Part shown: positions 1-10,191 of the stretch, piece by piece
Numbering within the stretch: the stretch's first letter is position 1
Layout: every line of letters begins with the position of its first letter
NCBI RefSeq assembly: GCF_043290135.1
Contig: NC_134710.1
Location: forward strand, 3,874,821-3,938,820
From: Rhipicephalus microplus
Taxonomy: Eukaryota > Arthropoda > Arachnida > Ixodida > Ixodidae
Length of the DNA: 64,000 nt
Direction: 5' to 3'
Notes under the pieces: generated by a model
Database searches by the model: none
Told to the model about the DNA's origin: nothing
Seen by the model: only the letters and a program-made list of their open reading frames with translations
Position numbers and translations under genes: made by a program

Positions 1-1544
1 TTGCTATAAAGTTTTACTTATATATTCAATGAGCCAACTCTTCGAAGCTCACTATATACTGCCCTCCACACAGTGTTCGTGAGCTAAACCCAATGATGGT
101 TCATCAAACTAGTGAGCAGATTAAGCGCGCATTGCTTGTTTGCCTCAAGCTTGCAGCCAATGTTTCTATGCCCGCTGATTGCTGGGAATAAAAGAAAGAA
201 AAATGCCGGCGCTGGGCGTCGCATTCTGCCTGCGATCTCACATCACATTCGAACATGGCGGACACTTTTCCGTCAATGTTTTTTTTTCTTTTTTATATCG
301 AAACAATTATTCATTCGCTTAACGTCCCTATTAGCCAGCGATAGCCTGTTCAAGCGAAGTTCTTTCGTGAACAGTCTTTGATCATGCCTTGAACCTACAT
401 TGATGGGATGAATTTTTAATTTCGCGAACTTTCAACCGAGGCTGCCGAAAATTAGGCAGTGTAGTTGCCTTACTGTAGAATGAAAATTTTATTATTTCTG
501 TTTACCGCCACAAATTTAGGATTGCAGATTTTTCTCTAGAGTTACTATTATGATGTTCATTAGGCATTTTTTAAATTGCGTAAATTGGCGGACTGCAAAA
601 ATATTCTGACATTCTCTATATGGCTCAGAAGTATACTGCGCTAATTGGAGACGTGTATTGCTCATGTATAATTTTTTTCATTATTTAGTGATTTCAGCTA
701 AAGTACCCTGCATGTAGATGTGGGAAGATGCAAACGATAGGGCGCAGTGCACTGCTATCATACCCTATGCGCATCGAAAAAAAGTTACAGACACGTGGTG
801 GACACAAAGAAACGGCGTAGCTGGGCAATGAGATACTTCGAATTATCAGTGTTATTGGCGCCGTGCCAACGTATGTACATAGCAAAGAGCTGCACTCTGC
901 GAACGAATGAGACAAAAAACGACAACAAAAAGAACACTTTTGTGAGGTAATCTATAGGAATGGCTGCTATAATCTGCAAGCATGCTGGACAACTAACCAG
1001 AGTTTTCGTTTAGGTTCCTAGAATCAGCTTTCCACTCGTGAAATAAAAATTACTCGCGCAGTTCGTGCTTATATTGTGAAGTGAATCCCACTTTAAATAT
1101 CGTCGCCCTAAATTATTCGAAAGTATGCCCGATGGTGGGAACGTGTATAGATATCGGCTAATGAAGCATATAGTGCGCACGTGCGCGTTGTGATTATTGA
1201 ACCAGCATCAAAACGCATTGTTAGTTTGAACAATATACAGCAACTTGCAAATGGAGCACTCAAGCATAGAAAATACATGATCTGTCTCACAAGAAAACTC
1301 ACTACGAATTTTCAAGCTGAAATCGTTGGCGGTGCTTTTAGCAGCAGTGGTATTCATCTGATTACATGCCTTGCGTTAAAGATTGAAACATTAATCGCAA
1401 CCAGCTGATGAAATATAAATAATGTTACGAATTTCGAGGAAGTAAGGATGTCCTGCCAATTCCTAGAACGCCCATACATGGCACGAAGTGGGTCTGGAAA
1501 AACTTTTTTGGGCACTCGCTTTGCGTCCACATGTTGTAATGTTT
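1..1544. other. AT-rich non-coding DNA
   Basis: Only short open frames with no recognisable domain occur here on either strand. Composition is AT-rich with several T-runs. I see no repeat, RNA gene or transposon signature that I can name. Confidence 0.5.
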
Positions 1545-1977
1545 CTGGGTAAACTGGTGTGCGCACAAAAAAACAGACAAACGACAGCAGAGAAGAGACA
1601 GGGACAAGCGCAGACTTTCAACTAAATTTAATTCTTCGTCAACCTTCAATTTACAGTCGCACAGAACATAGTCAAGTGGTCACGAGGACAGAACCTAATA
1701 CCACAGCCCGGGAACTGATGGAAGCGTTTTATATTTCTGCTAGAGGCAATACCTGTGTTAGTGATACATCCATTTCGCTTTTTGATAGTGAGCGTCATTT
1801 TTTGCGTGGCCTGTTGTAAACTATTAGGTTCTGTCCTCGTGACCACTTGACTATGTTCTGTGCGACTGTAAATTGAAGGTTGACGAAGAATTAAATTTAG
1901 TTGAAAGTCTGCGCTTGTCCCTGTCTCTTCTCTGCTGTCGTTTGTCTGTTTTTTTGTGCGCACACCAGTTTACCCAG
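1545..1977. repeat. Foldback element with perfect 156-bp inverted repeats
   Basis: Bases 1545-1700 reappear as their reverse complement at 1822-1977 without a mismatch that I can find, around a 121-bp unrelated spacer. The outer end of each arm reads CTGGGTAAACTGGTGTGCGC (on the plus strand for the left arm). Because the arms are identical, both strands show the same apparent peptide; it is an artefact of the palindrome, not a gene. Just outside the right arm, on the minus strand, is AGCTGGGCGAGTTGGTTCAT, a motif also found beside the foldbacks at 2717 and 3158. No transposase is present. It could be a MITE, or an inverted terminal fragment of a retroelement. Confidence 0.85.
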
Positions 1978-2200
1978 TATTATGAACCAACTCGCCCAGC
2001 TACAAGTTTTATTGTAATGTTTCTCCAGAATTGCTGACATTCGGCGCGAACGCCTTATGCACGAGTACTAGGTTTCTTGTCTAATGCTATATACTTATTA
2101 TTGCTGTTGTGATTTACCATGGAGTGTTGTGTGCACCATGACCCGCTAATTTGTTCTTGATGCGCATATATTCTGATTGTGGTGCAGTGCGCTTAGCGTA
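1978..2200. other. No gene seen; shared head motif near 1983-2012
   Basis: The minus-strand motif GCTGGGCGAGTTGGTTCAT sits at the left edge of this interval. The remainder shows no coding or RNA signature. Confidence 0.4.
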
Positions 2201-2420
2201 TACTGCCGCGGCCACGCCTGTGTAGAGCGCTCAAGCAGCCGGTTTTTCCTCTGCGGGTGAAACCTTGAGGCAGTTTCGGGCTCTGAAGGGGTGTATCAGG
2301 AGCATGCACGACCTAGTTGCCAGGCTGACCATGTCAGAGCCTGATACTGCCCCAAGGTTTCACCCCGCAGAGCAAAAACCGGCTGTCCACGTGCTCTACA
2401 TAGACGTGGCCGCGGCTGTA
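2201..2420. repeat. Imperfect inverted repeat (foldback)
   Basis: The left arm, about 2201-2278, begins around GCCGCGGCCACG, contains AGCCGGTTTTT and runs into GGGTGAAACCTTGAGGCAG. It pairs imperfectly with about 2345-2420, which holds CCAAGGTTTCACCCCGCAGAG, AAAACCGGCT and CGTGGCCGCGGC. About 65 bp of spacer separates the arms. It is GC-rich compared with its flanks. Probably a MITE-like repeat; no coding capacity. Confidence 0.7.
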
Positions 2421-2716
2421 CATCTACTTAACCATATATAGAGGCGGTAACATGTGGTACATCTATGCTGACGAAGGCTTTCCCCCCAGCCTAAACGTTA
2501 TTAAAACGTCGATTTCACTCTCACGGGACAGTGTCGATTGACACTGTTACGTCCTTACAGTAATAATAACACTTGGGGTGTAACGCGTCGAAATAACGGC
2601 ATGCGTATTACGGATTCTATATACGCAGGGCTCCGAAAACTTTCAACCACCGGGGGTTTTTTTTTTTAACGTGTACATAAATGCGGCGTTAACAGTGTGT
2701 CTTTTAATAGCGTGGA

Positions 2717-2808
2717 AAGCTGGGCGAGTTGGTTTGACATCCTCCTAACATTTCGGCGTGCACACAGTGAACTGTGTACACACCGAAATGTTATTAAGAA
2801 AGGAGTGT
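2717..2808 (+). repeat. Small foldback with shared head motif
   Basis: The head AGCTGGGCGAGTTGGTTTGA at about 2717 is followed directly by a hairpin. CCTCCTAACATTTCGG near 2741 pairs with the CCGAAATGTTATTAAGAAAGG segment near 2786, and the apex holds GTGCACACAG/CTGTGTACAC. This repeats the head-plus-palindrome architecture of the next foldback at 3158. Confidence 0.65.
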
Positions 2809-3157
2809 CTAGCCTCGATGGTACCAGCCTTGATCGCGAGCAAAAATATCCGTGCGACACCGAGATCATGACGCCGTGTGAAAGCAAGCCTGACTGCGTT
2901 CATAAGTTTGAGCCACAGCCACTTCGACGGCGCCAAGCTATTGGTGGCAGCCACATTGCACAACTAAAGGAAAACAAAAAATACATATCCTTACATTACA
3001 TTTCATACATTTTTAGCGTTGTCAAAGTTATCCAATTTTAATTTGACGTAATGCAAGGAGCAAGCGAGCTTCACCTAAGTAGCGTAAACACACAAAAATA
3101 GTTATTTTACAACCGCAATATCCTGTTCGTACCTAATCATAATTTAGAAGTGTGGCA

Positions 3158-3312
3158 GCTTGGGCTAGTTGGTATGACATGACGATAGTTATAGAGCGAG
3201 AGCAGAACGACAACAAAGAGACAAGAAGGTCACGATGGACACGAGCGCTCGTGTACTTCGTGTCCATCTTGTCTCTTTGTCGTTGTTCTGTTCTCGCGCT
3301 ATAACTATCGTC
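3158..3312 (+). repeat. Foldback with shared head motif
   Basis: The head AGCTTGGGCTAGTTGGTATG is followed at 3181 by a long palindrome running to 3312. GACGATAGTTATAGAGCGAG pairs with CTCGCGCTATAACTATCGTC, and the inner arms ACAAAGAGACAAGA and TCTTGTCTCTTTGT pair around GAGCGCTCG. This architecture resembles the 5' terminal regions of some tick Penelope-like repeats, but that assignment is from memory and not certain. Confidence 0.7.
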
Positions 3313-4685
3313 CAATTATAATGCTTGACGCTCGGTGAACACGAAACCCTAAAGCAGCATGCTTCTCTAATATCCACACCGATACGGCAGCGCAGAAACT
3401 AAAAACAAACAAAAACAAATGTGCTTCTTTTGATACACTGAGGGTAATGTCTACGACGGCCACATATTTCGTGCGAAATGTGGTGAGCTGTCTGGCACTG
3501 GTATGTCTAAAAAAACTGTCAATCCAATGCCATGCGTCGCTGTCGAGAAAAAGAGAACACACCGCGCTCTTATCTGCACACTGAGGTGAAGCCAACATTT
3601 CATAGTTTCTTTTGACTATATTTTATTTACTGCTACGTCACTGCACATGTCATAGCGGGACTTTTGAATTCTTTAATATTGATACGCCACGTGGTGTCGT
3701 TCAGGCGAACTAAACCACTCGTGTTCCTAAAAGCTGGATCTGGTAGGCCTTGATGTGGTGGTCTGTCGACTCGCGCTCTTCGGGTTGATGCGAGACACGT
3801 AGTCGAGGAGCTGAGCTTGACTCCATTGTGGCCAATGATGAAGTGAACTTCTCCAGAATGAAGGTAGTCAGCTCCTATAGGATCACGCCAGCGGGCAGGT
3901 CCCCGAGTACAAGACACTGGCAAGCAACATACTCCCGGCTTTCGTTTCAAGGTGCAAGTCAAGCGCACTGACATGCAACATGGAGCCACCGAGGACACGC
4001 AGAGGCACCTCACGCCATGGTTGGAGGTTGGCTGGGGCATGGCGGCGGTTCCTCACCATGCGTGGAGCTCCAGTTTGCACAAGAGCCGGAAGCTCCCCGA
4101 TGTCGACGATGTGGACCTGCAGCGTTAGACGCGACGACGTGTGGTGTAACGCTCAACTGGCCACCGAAACTGGGCGGCAGGTTCTCCCTCTGTAACACCG
4201 AAGAGGACAAGTCGGCATCGGTGTTAGGTAGAAGGCAGGCTGTCAAGCTGCCTGTCAATGAGCTGCACTTCTCAGTTGCAGCTTCGAGAAGGTTCTCCAG
4301 AATTCCTTATTCGTTAGGTGTTTTCTCCAACATGTGGGTGTCGTGGACAATTCAGCCAAGAGCAGCAATGAGCCGGCCACTTCATTCCGCGTACGTAGTG
4401 TCGGGAGTTTGAGAGGCGACGTGGAGGCATAGACGCCTTCCCCGGACGGTTCTCGTAGCGCCAGCAGGTGAGCGGCTGACGATGAGGCTTGGATGCCGTC
4501 CCTGCCGTAATGTAATTCTTGCGGCGGCAGACTTACGGTTTTCATACAAGGAAGCGAAGAATGCCACTCCGCAAAGCTGAAGGTGGACGAGCACAGGTTC
4601 AGGTGTCGTACTGCGCAATTGAAGAGGAAGCAGACACAGAAACAGCACCCTTACTACGGGCTGGCTGTTCCACTCTCCGCTACAT
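3313..4685. other. Unrecognised block with minus-strand open frames
   Basis: The segment 3633-4648 is richer in GC than its surroundings and holds several overlapping minus-strand open frames (about 3633-4040, 4010-4258, 4255-4545 and 4382-4648) that could be pieces of one frame-broken coding region. I recognise no domain: no zinc knuckle, aspartic protease, DDE or reverse transcriptase motif is apparent. It lies just downstream, on the minus strand, of the RTE-like LINE fragment that follows. It may be a decayed transposon polyprotein or chance open frames. Confidence 0.3.
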
Positions 4686-5469
4686 CTACATTACACTTCT
4701 TACATCGGATACCTTACGCTTATTAATCAACTTTGAAAGCTCTGTCAGTTCTGTTTTGTCTGTTGAAATTGAGGCTTTCATGCTTCGACGTTTTGTAATG
4801 AGGTTCTTTGTCTCCTCGGACAGCTTGGCAGTGTCCTGTCTAACTATCGTACCTGTAACTTGCACTCTACAGTCCGTGATGATGCTCGTCAGATTACCAT
4901 TCATCACGTCAAGGTTTACGCTGGTTTCTTCGATAGGAGTCGAGTACCTGTTCTTAAGCGAGACTTTGAATTGATGTGATTTCTCTTTCAGTGCTAGCTG
5001 ATTGATTGGCTTCTTGCGTATCACTTTCTGTCGTGTCTTCTTCAATTCTAGTCGAGTTTCAACCGTACCATTCTATGGTCACTGCATCATACCTTGTGAA
5101 GCATTTTCACACCCTGCAGGATGCGTGGGTGTGCACTCAGCATAAAGTCGATTTTGTTCTTGCTTTCACCATCAGGGCTCCTCCATGTCCACTTTCGTTT
5201 CCCTTGTTTTCGGTACAAGGTATTCAAGATCCACTAAATATTGCGTTTTGCAAATTCTACTAATAACTCTGCTCTGGCCATTCTAGTACTGATGATGCCA
5301 TAATATCTTACTGCCTGGTCTCCAGCCTGCTTCTTCCCTACCTTGGTTTTGAAGTCGCCCATCAATATAGTATACTGTGTTTTTACCTTACTCATTGCCA
5401 ATTCCACGTCTTCGTAGAAGCTTTCAACTAACGCTGCATCATGACTTGATGTAAGTGCGTAAGCATGTA
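4686..5469 (-). pseudogene. RTE/BovB-like LINE, end of endonuclease and linker
   Basis: Two minus-strand coding blocks belong to a non-LTR retrotransposon. Codons at 5473-5234 carry the middle of an APE-like endonuclease (HAYALTSSHDAA, then YTILMGDFKTKVGKK, which includes the GDFN-type motif). Codons at 5045-4686 carry the linker between endonuclease and reverse transcriptase. The linker is closely similar to the block at 53810-54034 (NLISIITE against NLTSIITD, then LSKLINRRK against LSKLINKRK), so both belong to one family. The reading frame is broken between the blocks. The upstream half of the endonuclease continues at 7773-8075, beyond an inserted LTR element. No RT domain remains on this side. 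Confidence 0.8.
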
Positions 5470-5474
5470 CCACC

Positions 5475-5594
5475 TATAAAAGACAGGGACGGATGGCATG
5501 CCTGCCTTCTTCCTCTACGTTTATTCCCACCCTCAATTCTAATGATGATAGTAGGCGCGCAGTGCAAAGCGATCTTCGTCTTTCTTTTTCAACA
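5475..5594 (-). repeat. 3' LTR of the BEL/Pao element
   Basis: It is a diverged direct copy of 7651-7767, starting TGTTGAAAAAG on the minus strand and ending TTTTATA. The shared core is CACTGCGCGCCTACTATCAT. Confidence 0.75.
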
Positions 5595-6096
5595 TCTTCC
5601 CACCCACAAGAAAGAAGCAAAAACTATAGTATGACGCACAAGCGAAAAGAATGGGGTGGCACAATACAACACAACACTGCCGAGCCACCGCACTGGCTGG
5701 GCGGTAGATCAGATTCACGTCCCTTGTACGATGCAGTCCCATTCCCTTCGTTCGCTGGCTGCAGAATAGTCAATGTGTGATGCACTAAATGCCTGGCACT
5801 ATCTCCCACATGACGTTCACAAGTAAGTTTCGCACGCACTTTAGGGATTGGTTCGGTAGAGTCAATCAACCCCAGTTTGCAATATGCGAAATTCGAGTGG
5901 TTTCAATAAAAGTCGCTCTTCCTGCATGTGGTCGGTACTTGCATGTGGTTAGGTCACTCGATGCCTAATGTTTTCCTGGTATGAAGGGGTGTGTTTGGAT
6001 GTCTTTGTGTGCTCTTACTTTTCTTGCTTACAGGCCTTCTTTGGTTCTCGCATGAGTTGATTGCCATTTCATGCTTTTCCTGAATTCCTCTCCTTT

Positions 6097-7188
6097 TCAT
6101 GCAGCTGATTTCTCCTTCAAAGGTATCAGGTGCTTTCGTGTGATTTTTCTGTCCTGTATGCTTTTAGCATGATGGCTGCGTCTCTTCCATCGCACACTGT
6201 GGAAGTGCAGACTCTCCATCAGACTTGTCATGTTGATGGCTGAGATGACGATTTGATTGGTTCGTATTGATTTTATTTCTTGGGATCTCGGACGGTATTT
6301 GCGTGTTCGCTCTCCCGTGAACTTCGAATTTTCCGACGTTTTGTCCTCTTTCATTGACACACTTTGGGGCTTTTATAGCAATGGAGTCGGATCTGTCGAG
6401 AGCTTCAATAACAGAACAGCTGGAATATCTTCAACGCTACATATAGCGCAACAAACTACGAGACACAACTTTTGGCCGAACATTTAAAGCTGGTTTCAAA
6501 GCACTTCTGTTCAATCGAAGCGGATCCTGCCTCTTTCTCATCTTCACCACCACTTACTCTGAGCATAACATTGCTTGAGCCATGTTGCGAATCACCCATG
6601 TAACTCTTACACTGACCGTTTCCTCTCTCTTGCCGTCTTCGGGCATTCTTTCACCGTGCAGAGAAGTCAAACTCGGCTTAGACCTAGTAACTGAACTTTC
6701 CGTAAGTTGTGCAAGCGCACACAGCGGCCTCCTTTCCAGTTCCTCTGATCGAAGCTGCAGATCCGATAAGGTTTTTAAGGTGTAAAAATCAAAGCGTTCA
6801 CAATTTTCAACGTAGCTTTTTAGTTCTTCAATAGGTATAACGTCATAAATATGACGGTCAAATTTCAGCAACTCCTGCCTCATTGATTCAAGATATGAGC
6901 AACATTCCTTAAGCTTGCCGTTTTTGGGATGCTGCAGACAAAAAATACTACGTCAATTTCTTTCAAGGCTTCTGTAATAGCTGCGCGCAATGAAATTCTG
7001 GTATTCTGGAGTCGCATCAGGTCATCGTCAATCGTTATGTCTGTCTTATTTGCACTCCTCGGTACACCTGACTTATTCGTCAAAGTCAACATTGTTGACG
7101 CGGCGCATTTTAATCCAAAGGTAGGGCCTTGAAAACTACTCTCACTGAAAGGGTTCAGCGTTTCGACTTCAAGACTGTCATCGCGCAA
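6097..7188 (-). pseudogene. Gag-like region of the BEL/Pao element, frame-broken
   Basis: Three successive minus-strand frames (7188-6880, 6883-6554 and 6360-6097) overlap or follow closely and look like one gag reading frame with frameshifts. The first holds RLQNTRISLRAAITEALKEID, like the helical N-terminal segment of BEL/Pao Gag. The second continues with IPIEELKSYVENCERFDFY. No zinc knuckle or protease could be confirmed, and the last block is the least certain. Assignment rests mainly on position between a BEL/Pao-type primer site and the polypurine tract. Confidence 0.5.
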
Positions 7189-7216
7189 ACACGGTGGGTC
7201 TAGCAGGGAATAGCAG

Positions 7217-7380
7217 GCTTAGAGGACTAGGCGTGCAGGTTAGGTGTCATCGTCGTAAAATTTCATTGTCCAGGCCTCGCAAGCTTCGTAGCTGTCGCTT
7301 AGAGGACTAGGCCTGCAGGATGGGTGTCATCGTCGTAAAATTTCATTTTCCTGGCCTCGCGAGCTTCGTAGCTGTCGCCG
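7217..7380. repeat. Tandem duplication of about 82 bp
   Basis: The segment from GCTTAGAGGACTAGGC at 7217 is repeated from about 7299, with both copies containing GTGTCATCGTCGTAAAATTT and AGCTTCGTAGCTGTCG. They differ at a handful of positions. It lies in the upstream part of the gag-like region. Confidence 0.8.
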
Positions 7381-7627
7381 AAACGAAAATTAAGTGAATG
7401 GGCAGACATGCCATGAGAATCTCCGAGGGCTGGGCTGACAGGACCCAAATTTCCTCTCTTCATGGACATCGTAGCCTTGCGAACCTCGGGTCGCCATTTT
7501 GAAGGACAAGGGCACACCAGACCCAAGGTAATCATGATGGGCGCCCGCCCGGAGAACCTCCAGGTGACGGACGTGCTTCCTCGGTCCATGAGTGGTCGTC
7601 TAGTTCTCAGTTCAAGCTGCGGTAGTA

Positions 7628-7650
7628 TTCCTGGGTTTCACGGCACCAAA
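7628..7650 (-). other. Primer-binding site of the BEL/Pao element
   Basis: On the minus strand, immediately after the 5' LTR, the sequence reads TTTGGTGCCGTGAAACCCAG, the usual form of a BEL/Pao tRNA primer site. The second BEL/Pao element of this window has the related TTGGTGCCGAAACCCG at 46740-46760. Confidence 0.75.
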
Positions 7651-7767
7651 TATAAAAGACAGAGACGGACGGCATGCCTGCCTTCTTCTACGTTTAATCT
7701 CATCCTCAATACTAATGATGATAGTAGGCGCGCAGTGCGAGGCTATATTCGTCTTCCATTTGCAACA
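7651..7767 (-). repeat. 5' LTR of the BEL/Pao element
   Basis: It begins TGTTGCAAATGG on the minus strand and ends TTTTATA directly before the primer-binding site. Diverged from the partner LTR by many substitutions, so this is an old insertion. Confidence 0.75.
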
Positions 7768-7772
7768 CCATC

Positions 7773-8075
7773 TCATATCTCTTATTGAGTTTAGTTACAA
7801 TACCTACTCCCCTTCCAATAATACTATAGTATTCCTCTATGTTACCAGCTACACTTCTGTGGATAAAGAACCCCACGCCCAGTTCTATTCCGTCAGCCAA
7901 ACCACGATAGCGAAGGACGTGCCAATTCTGTAGCACTGTATAGAACTCATCTGTCCTAACCTCACTGAGCCCTATTACATTCCATTTCACACCTTCTAGC
8001 TCCTGGAATATTACAGCTAGGCTTGCCTCACTAGATAAGCTTCTAGCGTTACACGTTGCCAAGTTTAACGTATAT
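7773..8075 (-). pseudogene. RTE/BovB-like LINE, start of endonuclease
   Basis: The minus-strand frame encodes the start of an APE-type endonuclease: LATCNARSL (with the conserved N), WNVIGLSEVR (catalytic E context), then GVGFFIHRSVAGNIEEYYSI and RGVGIVTKLNKRYEM. The frame stops at the inserted LTR element and resumes as VHAYALTSSHD at about 5470. An equivalent start is seen at 54600-54660 (LATFNARTLS, WDVIGLSYVR). The fragment is 5'-limited by a MITE at 8078. Confidence 0.8.
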
Positions 8076-8077
8076 AT

Positions 8078-8232
8078 GTGCATTAAACGTGAGGGCGTCA
8101 GTCGGTGCCGTCTGTAGTCATGACTGCGAGATGCACGTTAAAAAGCTCCACTTATGCTCGTCATAGCTAGAGTCTAGAACTCGCTCTCATGGCTACAGAC
8201 GACGCTGACAAACGCTCCTACGTTTAATGCAC
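8078..8232. mobile_element. MITE-like foldback, about 155 bp
   Basis: Terminal inverted repeats GTGCATTAAACGTGAGGGCG (8078) and CGCTCCTACGTTTAATGCAC (ending 8232) enclose arms that pair through GTCGTCTGTAG-type sequence to about 50 bp each side. No coding capacity. Confidence 0.7.
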
Positions 8233-8246
8233 GCTTATATCCACGA

Positions 8247-8345
8247 AAGTGGACGGGGGTAGCTCAGGGGGTAAAGCATTGGACACGATGTTCGAAGGTC
8301 GCAGGTTCAATTCCTGTTCACGGCAAGTTACCTTTTCGTCCACTT
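8247..8345 (+). repeat. tRNA-like SINE head
   Basis: The RNA polymerase III boxes are recognisable: an A-box-like TAGCTCAGGGGGTAAAGC at 8260 and a B-box GGTTCAATTCC near 8303. An outer stem AAGTGGACG/CGTCCACTT closes the structure (8248 and 8338). The cloverleaf is imperfect and the 3' sequence runs into a SINE-type tail, so this is a repeat and not a functional tRNA gene. Confidence 0.65.
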
Positions 8346-9148
8346 TTTTCTTCACATTTCTATTGCAATTACATCTAAATGATATTGTGCCTTGCAAAGG
8401 AAGCGAGCTCTTAAAAGTACACCTTTCGTTTTTTGGTTAAAAATTAGTTACTTGAAAACGCTGAAGTTGCATTAAAGGTATCCAATGTGGCATATAGAAA
8501 ATACAACAGTAGCGAAAGGTTTCACATGCCAATTGTTCCTTACAATGATCCTGGTTTTCAGATCAGCAGGGAACTTCATTTTTTTAAGCATCTGCAGTGA
8601 TTGCGTAGGTTTGAGCTTGCAAAGTCAGCAATTGTGAGGGCTGCTTGCTTCCTCTTTTCTGTACGTACTTCAATCTGAAAATATTTCCTTGTAACTATGA
8701 AGTTTTCAAATATTACTGCGCAACAGGAGTGGGTCATTTCACTGGCCTTCTGGTGAATTATTATCAGCCACAAAAAGCAGCCTTCGTACAACTTTTCGCC
8801 CTTTGTTTAAAACACGTTAAAGATAATCAGACTCGTACATAATTATAGCATTTTACTTTCGAGCAGCGTAATGCTGTACATGCTTGCTTAAGGTGGTTTA
8901 ACATCATCTTGGCTTAAAGGCCCGTGTGAGCAAATACTTTTGCAACATATGTGTATTGAACATCTTCCTGTTTGTGGGATATATATCACATCTCACTGCC
9001 AGCAAGAGGGACCGCAATTGACCAAGTGCCATCGGCCACTTGTAGCTTCTAGTCCCTTGACACGTGAATAATGCAAGCTAAAAAGCTTCGTAGCTTTTTT
9101 GAGTACCAGTTATTCTCTAGGTTTTTGCCGCACACATGTGAAGTGGCG
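8346..9148. other. No gene recognised
   Basis: AT-rich DNA with only short open frames. The first part may be the tail of the tRNA-like SINE. Confidence 0.4.
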
Positions 9149-9387
9149 CCCCGCCGCGGTGGTCTAGTGGCTAAGGTACTCGGCTGCTGACCCGCAGGGC
9201 GCGGGTTTGAATCCCGGCTGCGGCGCATGCATTTCCGACGGAGGCAGAAATGTTGTAGGCCCGTGTGCTCAGATTTGGGTGCACGTTAAAGAACCCCAGG
9301 TGGTCTAAATTTCCGGAGCCCTCCACTACGGCGTCTCTCATAATCATAGAGTGGTTTTGGGACGTTAAACCCCTCATATCAATCAAC
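9149..9387 (+). mobile_element. Ruka SINE, near full length
   Basis: A tRNA-derived head has an A-box region GGTGGTCTAGTGGCTAAGG and B-box GGTTTGAATCCC. It is followed by the characteristic body (TTGTAGGCCCGTGTGCTCAG, ACGTTAAAGAACCCCAGGTG, TTTCCGGAGCCCTCCACTAC, TTTTGGGACGTTAAACCCC) and the tail ATATCAATCAACTAA. This is the most complete copy in the window and supports an ixodid tick source. SINEs are moved by LINE machinery in trans. Confidence 0.9.
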
Positions 9388-10022
9388 TAACGTGTGAAGT
9401 GGCAATTCGCAATGGTTGTATACACTTAACGCTGTATCAATAGGAGTGAAGGCCCTTCCACACGCTATGAACACAGCCCCGCCGCACGTGGCGGGACACC
9501 TGCCGCACGCAAGCGGACAGCGGAAGAGCAGATCGGCGCCAAAATCTAACACAGGAGCAAAGTAGCGGCTATTAAGCGTACTCTGGTTGGCGCGACGCGA
9601 CTGTTGTTAGGCAGGCAGTCGTTCCTCGAGCAATCACAGCTACTGTTTTCGAGGTCACCAATCGCCAGCAACAGCAGACGACGACGCTGACATGTTCTTG
9701 AACATGCGGGCTAAAGCCTGCGTTTTTATAATAAAATCAAGGTTTTTGCAAATTTCGCCCTATGTGTTGCGTAGCTGTGGTCATCTGTATTTCAGGGATA
9801 CTACGCGCACCCCTTTTGTTGTTGTTACTACATACAACTCGTATCGCTTGGTTGCATTCGGCCAATGCCTTGGTTCGGCTAGACGGTGATATATGATTTA
9901 CTCCATTGAAAGCTTGCTGCAGTGGGCGAAAACGCTCACAAGTACTTTTTGTGACAATAAGAAGTGCGCAATGACACGGCAGCGGCAATGCACGTTCTGC
10001 TGCCGCGAAGTTATCTACAGGG
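9388..10022. other. No gene recognised
   Basis: A GC-rich stretch at about 9470-9540 is followed by ordinary sequence with short open frames that carry no domain. Confidence 0.4.
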
Positions 10023-10191
10023 TGATTGATGATTGATATGGGAGTTTTAGCTACCCAAAACCACCATATGATTATGAGAGACGCCGTAGTGTAGGGCTCC
10101 GGAAATATTCACCACCTGGGGTTCTTTATCGTGCACCCAAATCTGAGGACACGTGCCTACAACATGTCCGCCTCCATCGGAAATCAGCCGC
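10023..10191 (-). mobile_element. Ruka SINE, truncated
   Basis: The reverse complement of the Ruka body and tail is present from the TGATTGATGATTGATATGGG end through CCACCTGGGGTTCTTTA to the TCCGCCTCCATCGGAAAT region. The tRNA head is missing. Confidence 0.85.

Larger units (their letters stand above)
5475..7767 (-). mobile_element. BEL/Pao-type LTR element inserted in the LINE
   Basis: Short LTR-like direct repeats of about 120 bp (5475-5594 and 7651-7767) bound 2.06 kb. Read on the minus strand both begin TGTTG. The 5' LTR is followed by TTTGGTGCCGTGAAACCC, a primer-binding site of the type used by BEL/Pao elements. The 3' LTR is preceded by the purine tract GTGGGTGGGAAGA. The flanks are CCACC (5470-5474) and CCATC (7768-7772), consistent with a 5-bp target duplication with one change. 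Removing the element and one duplication restores the LINE frame across the junction. Only a broken gag-like region lies inside, with no pol, so it is non-autonomous or internally deleted. Confidence 0.8.

Noticed and set aside
1559..1963. A protein encoded identically on both strands
   Set aside because: This is a consequence of the perfect inverted repeat at 1545-1977.
8250..8330. Possible functional tRNA gene
   Set aside because: Pol III boxes are present but the cloverleaf is imperfect and the sequence continues as a SINE.
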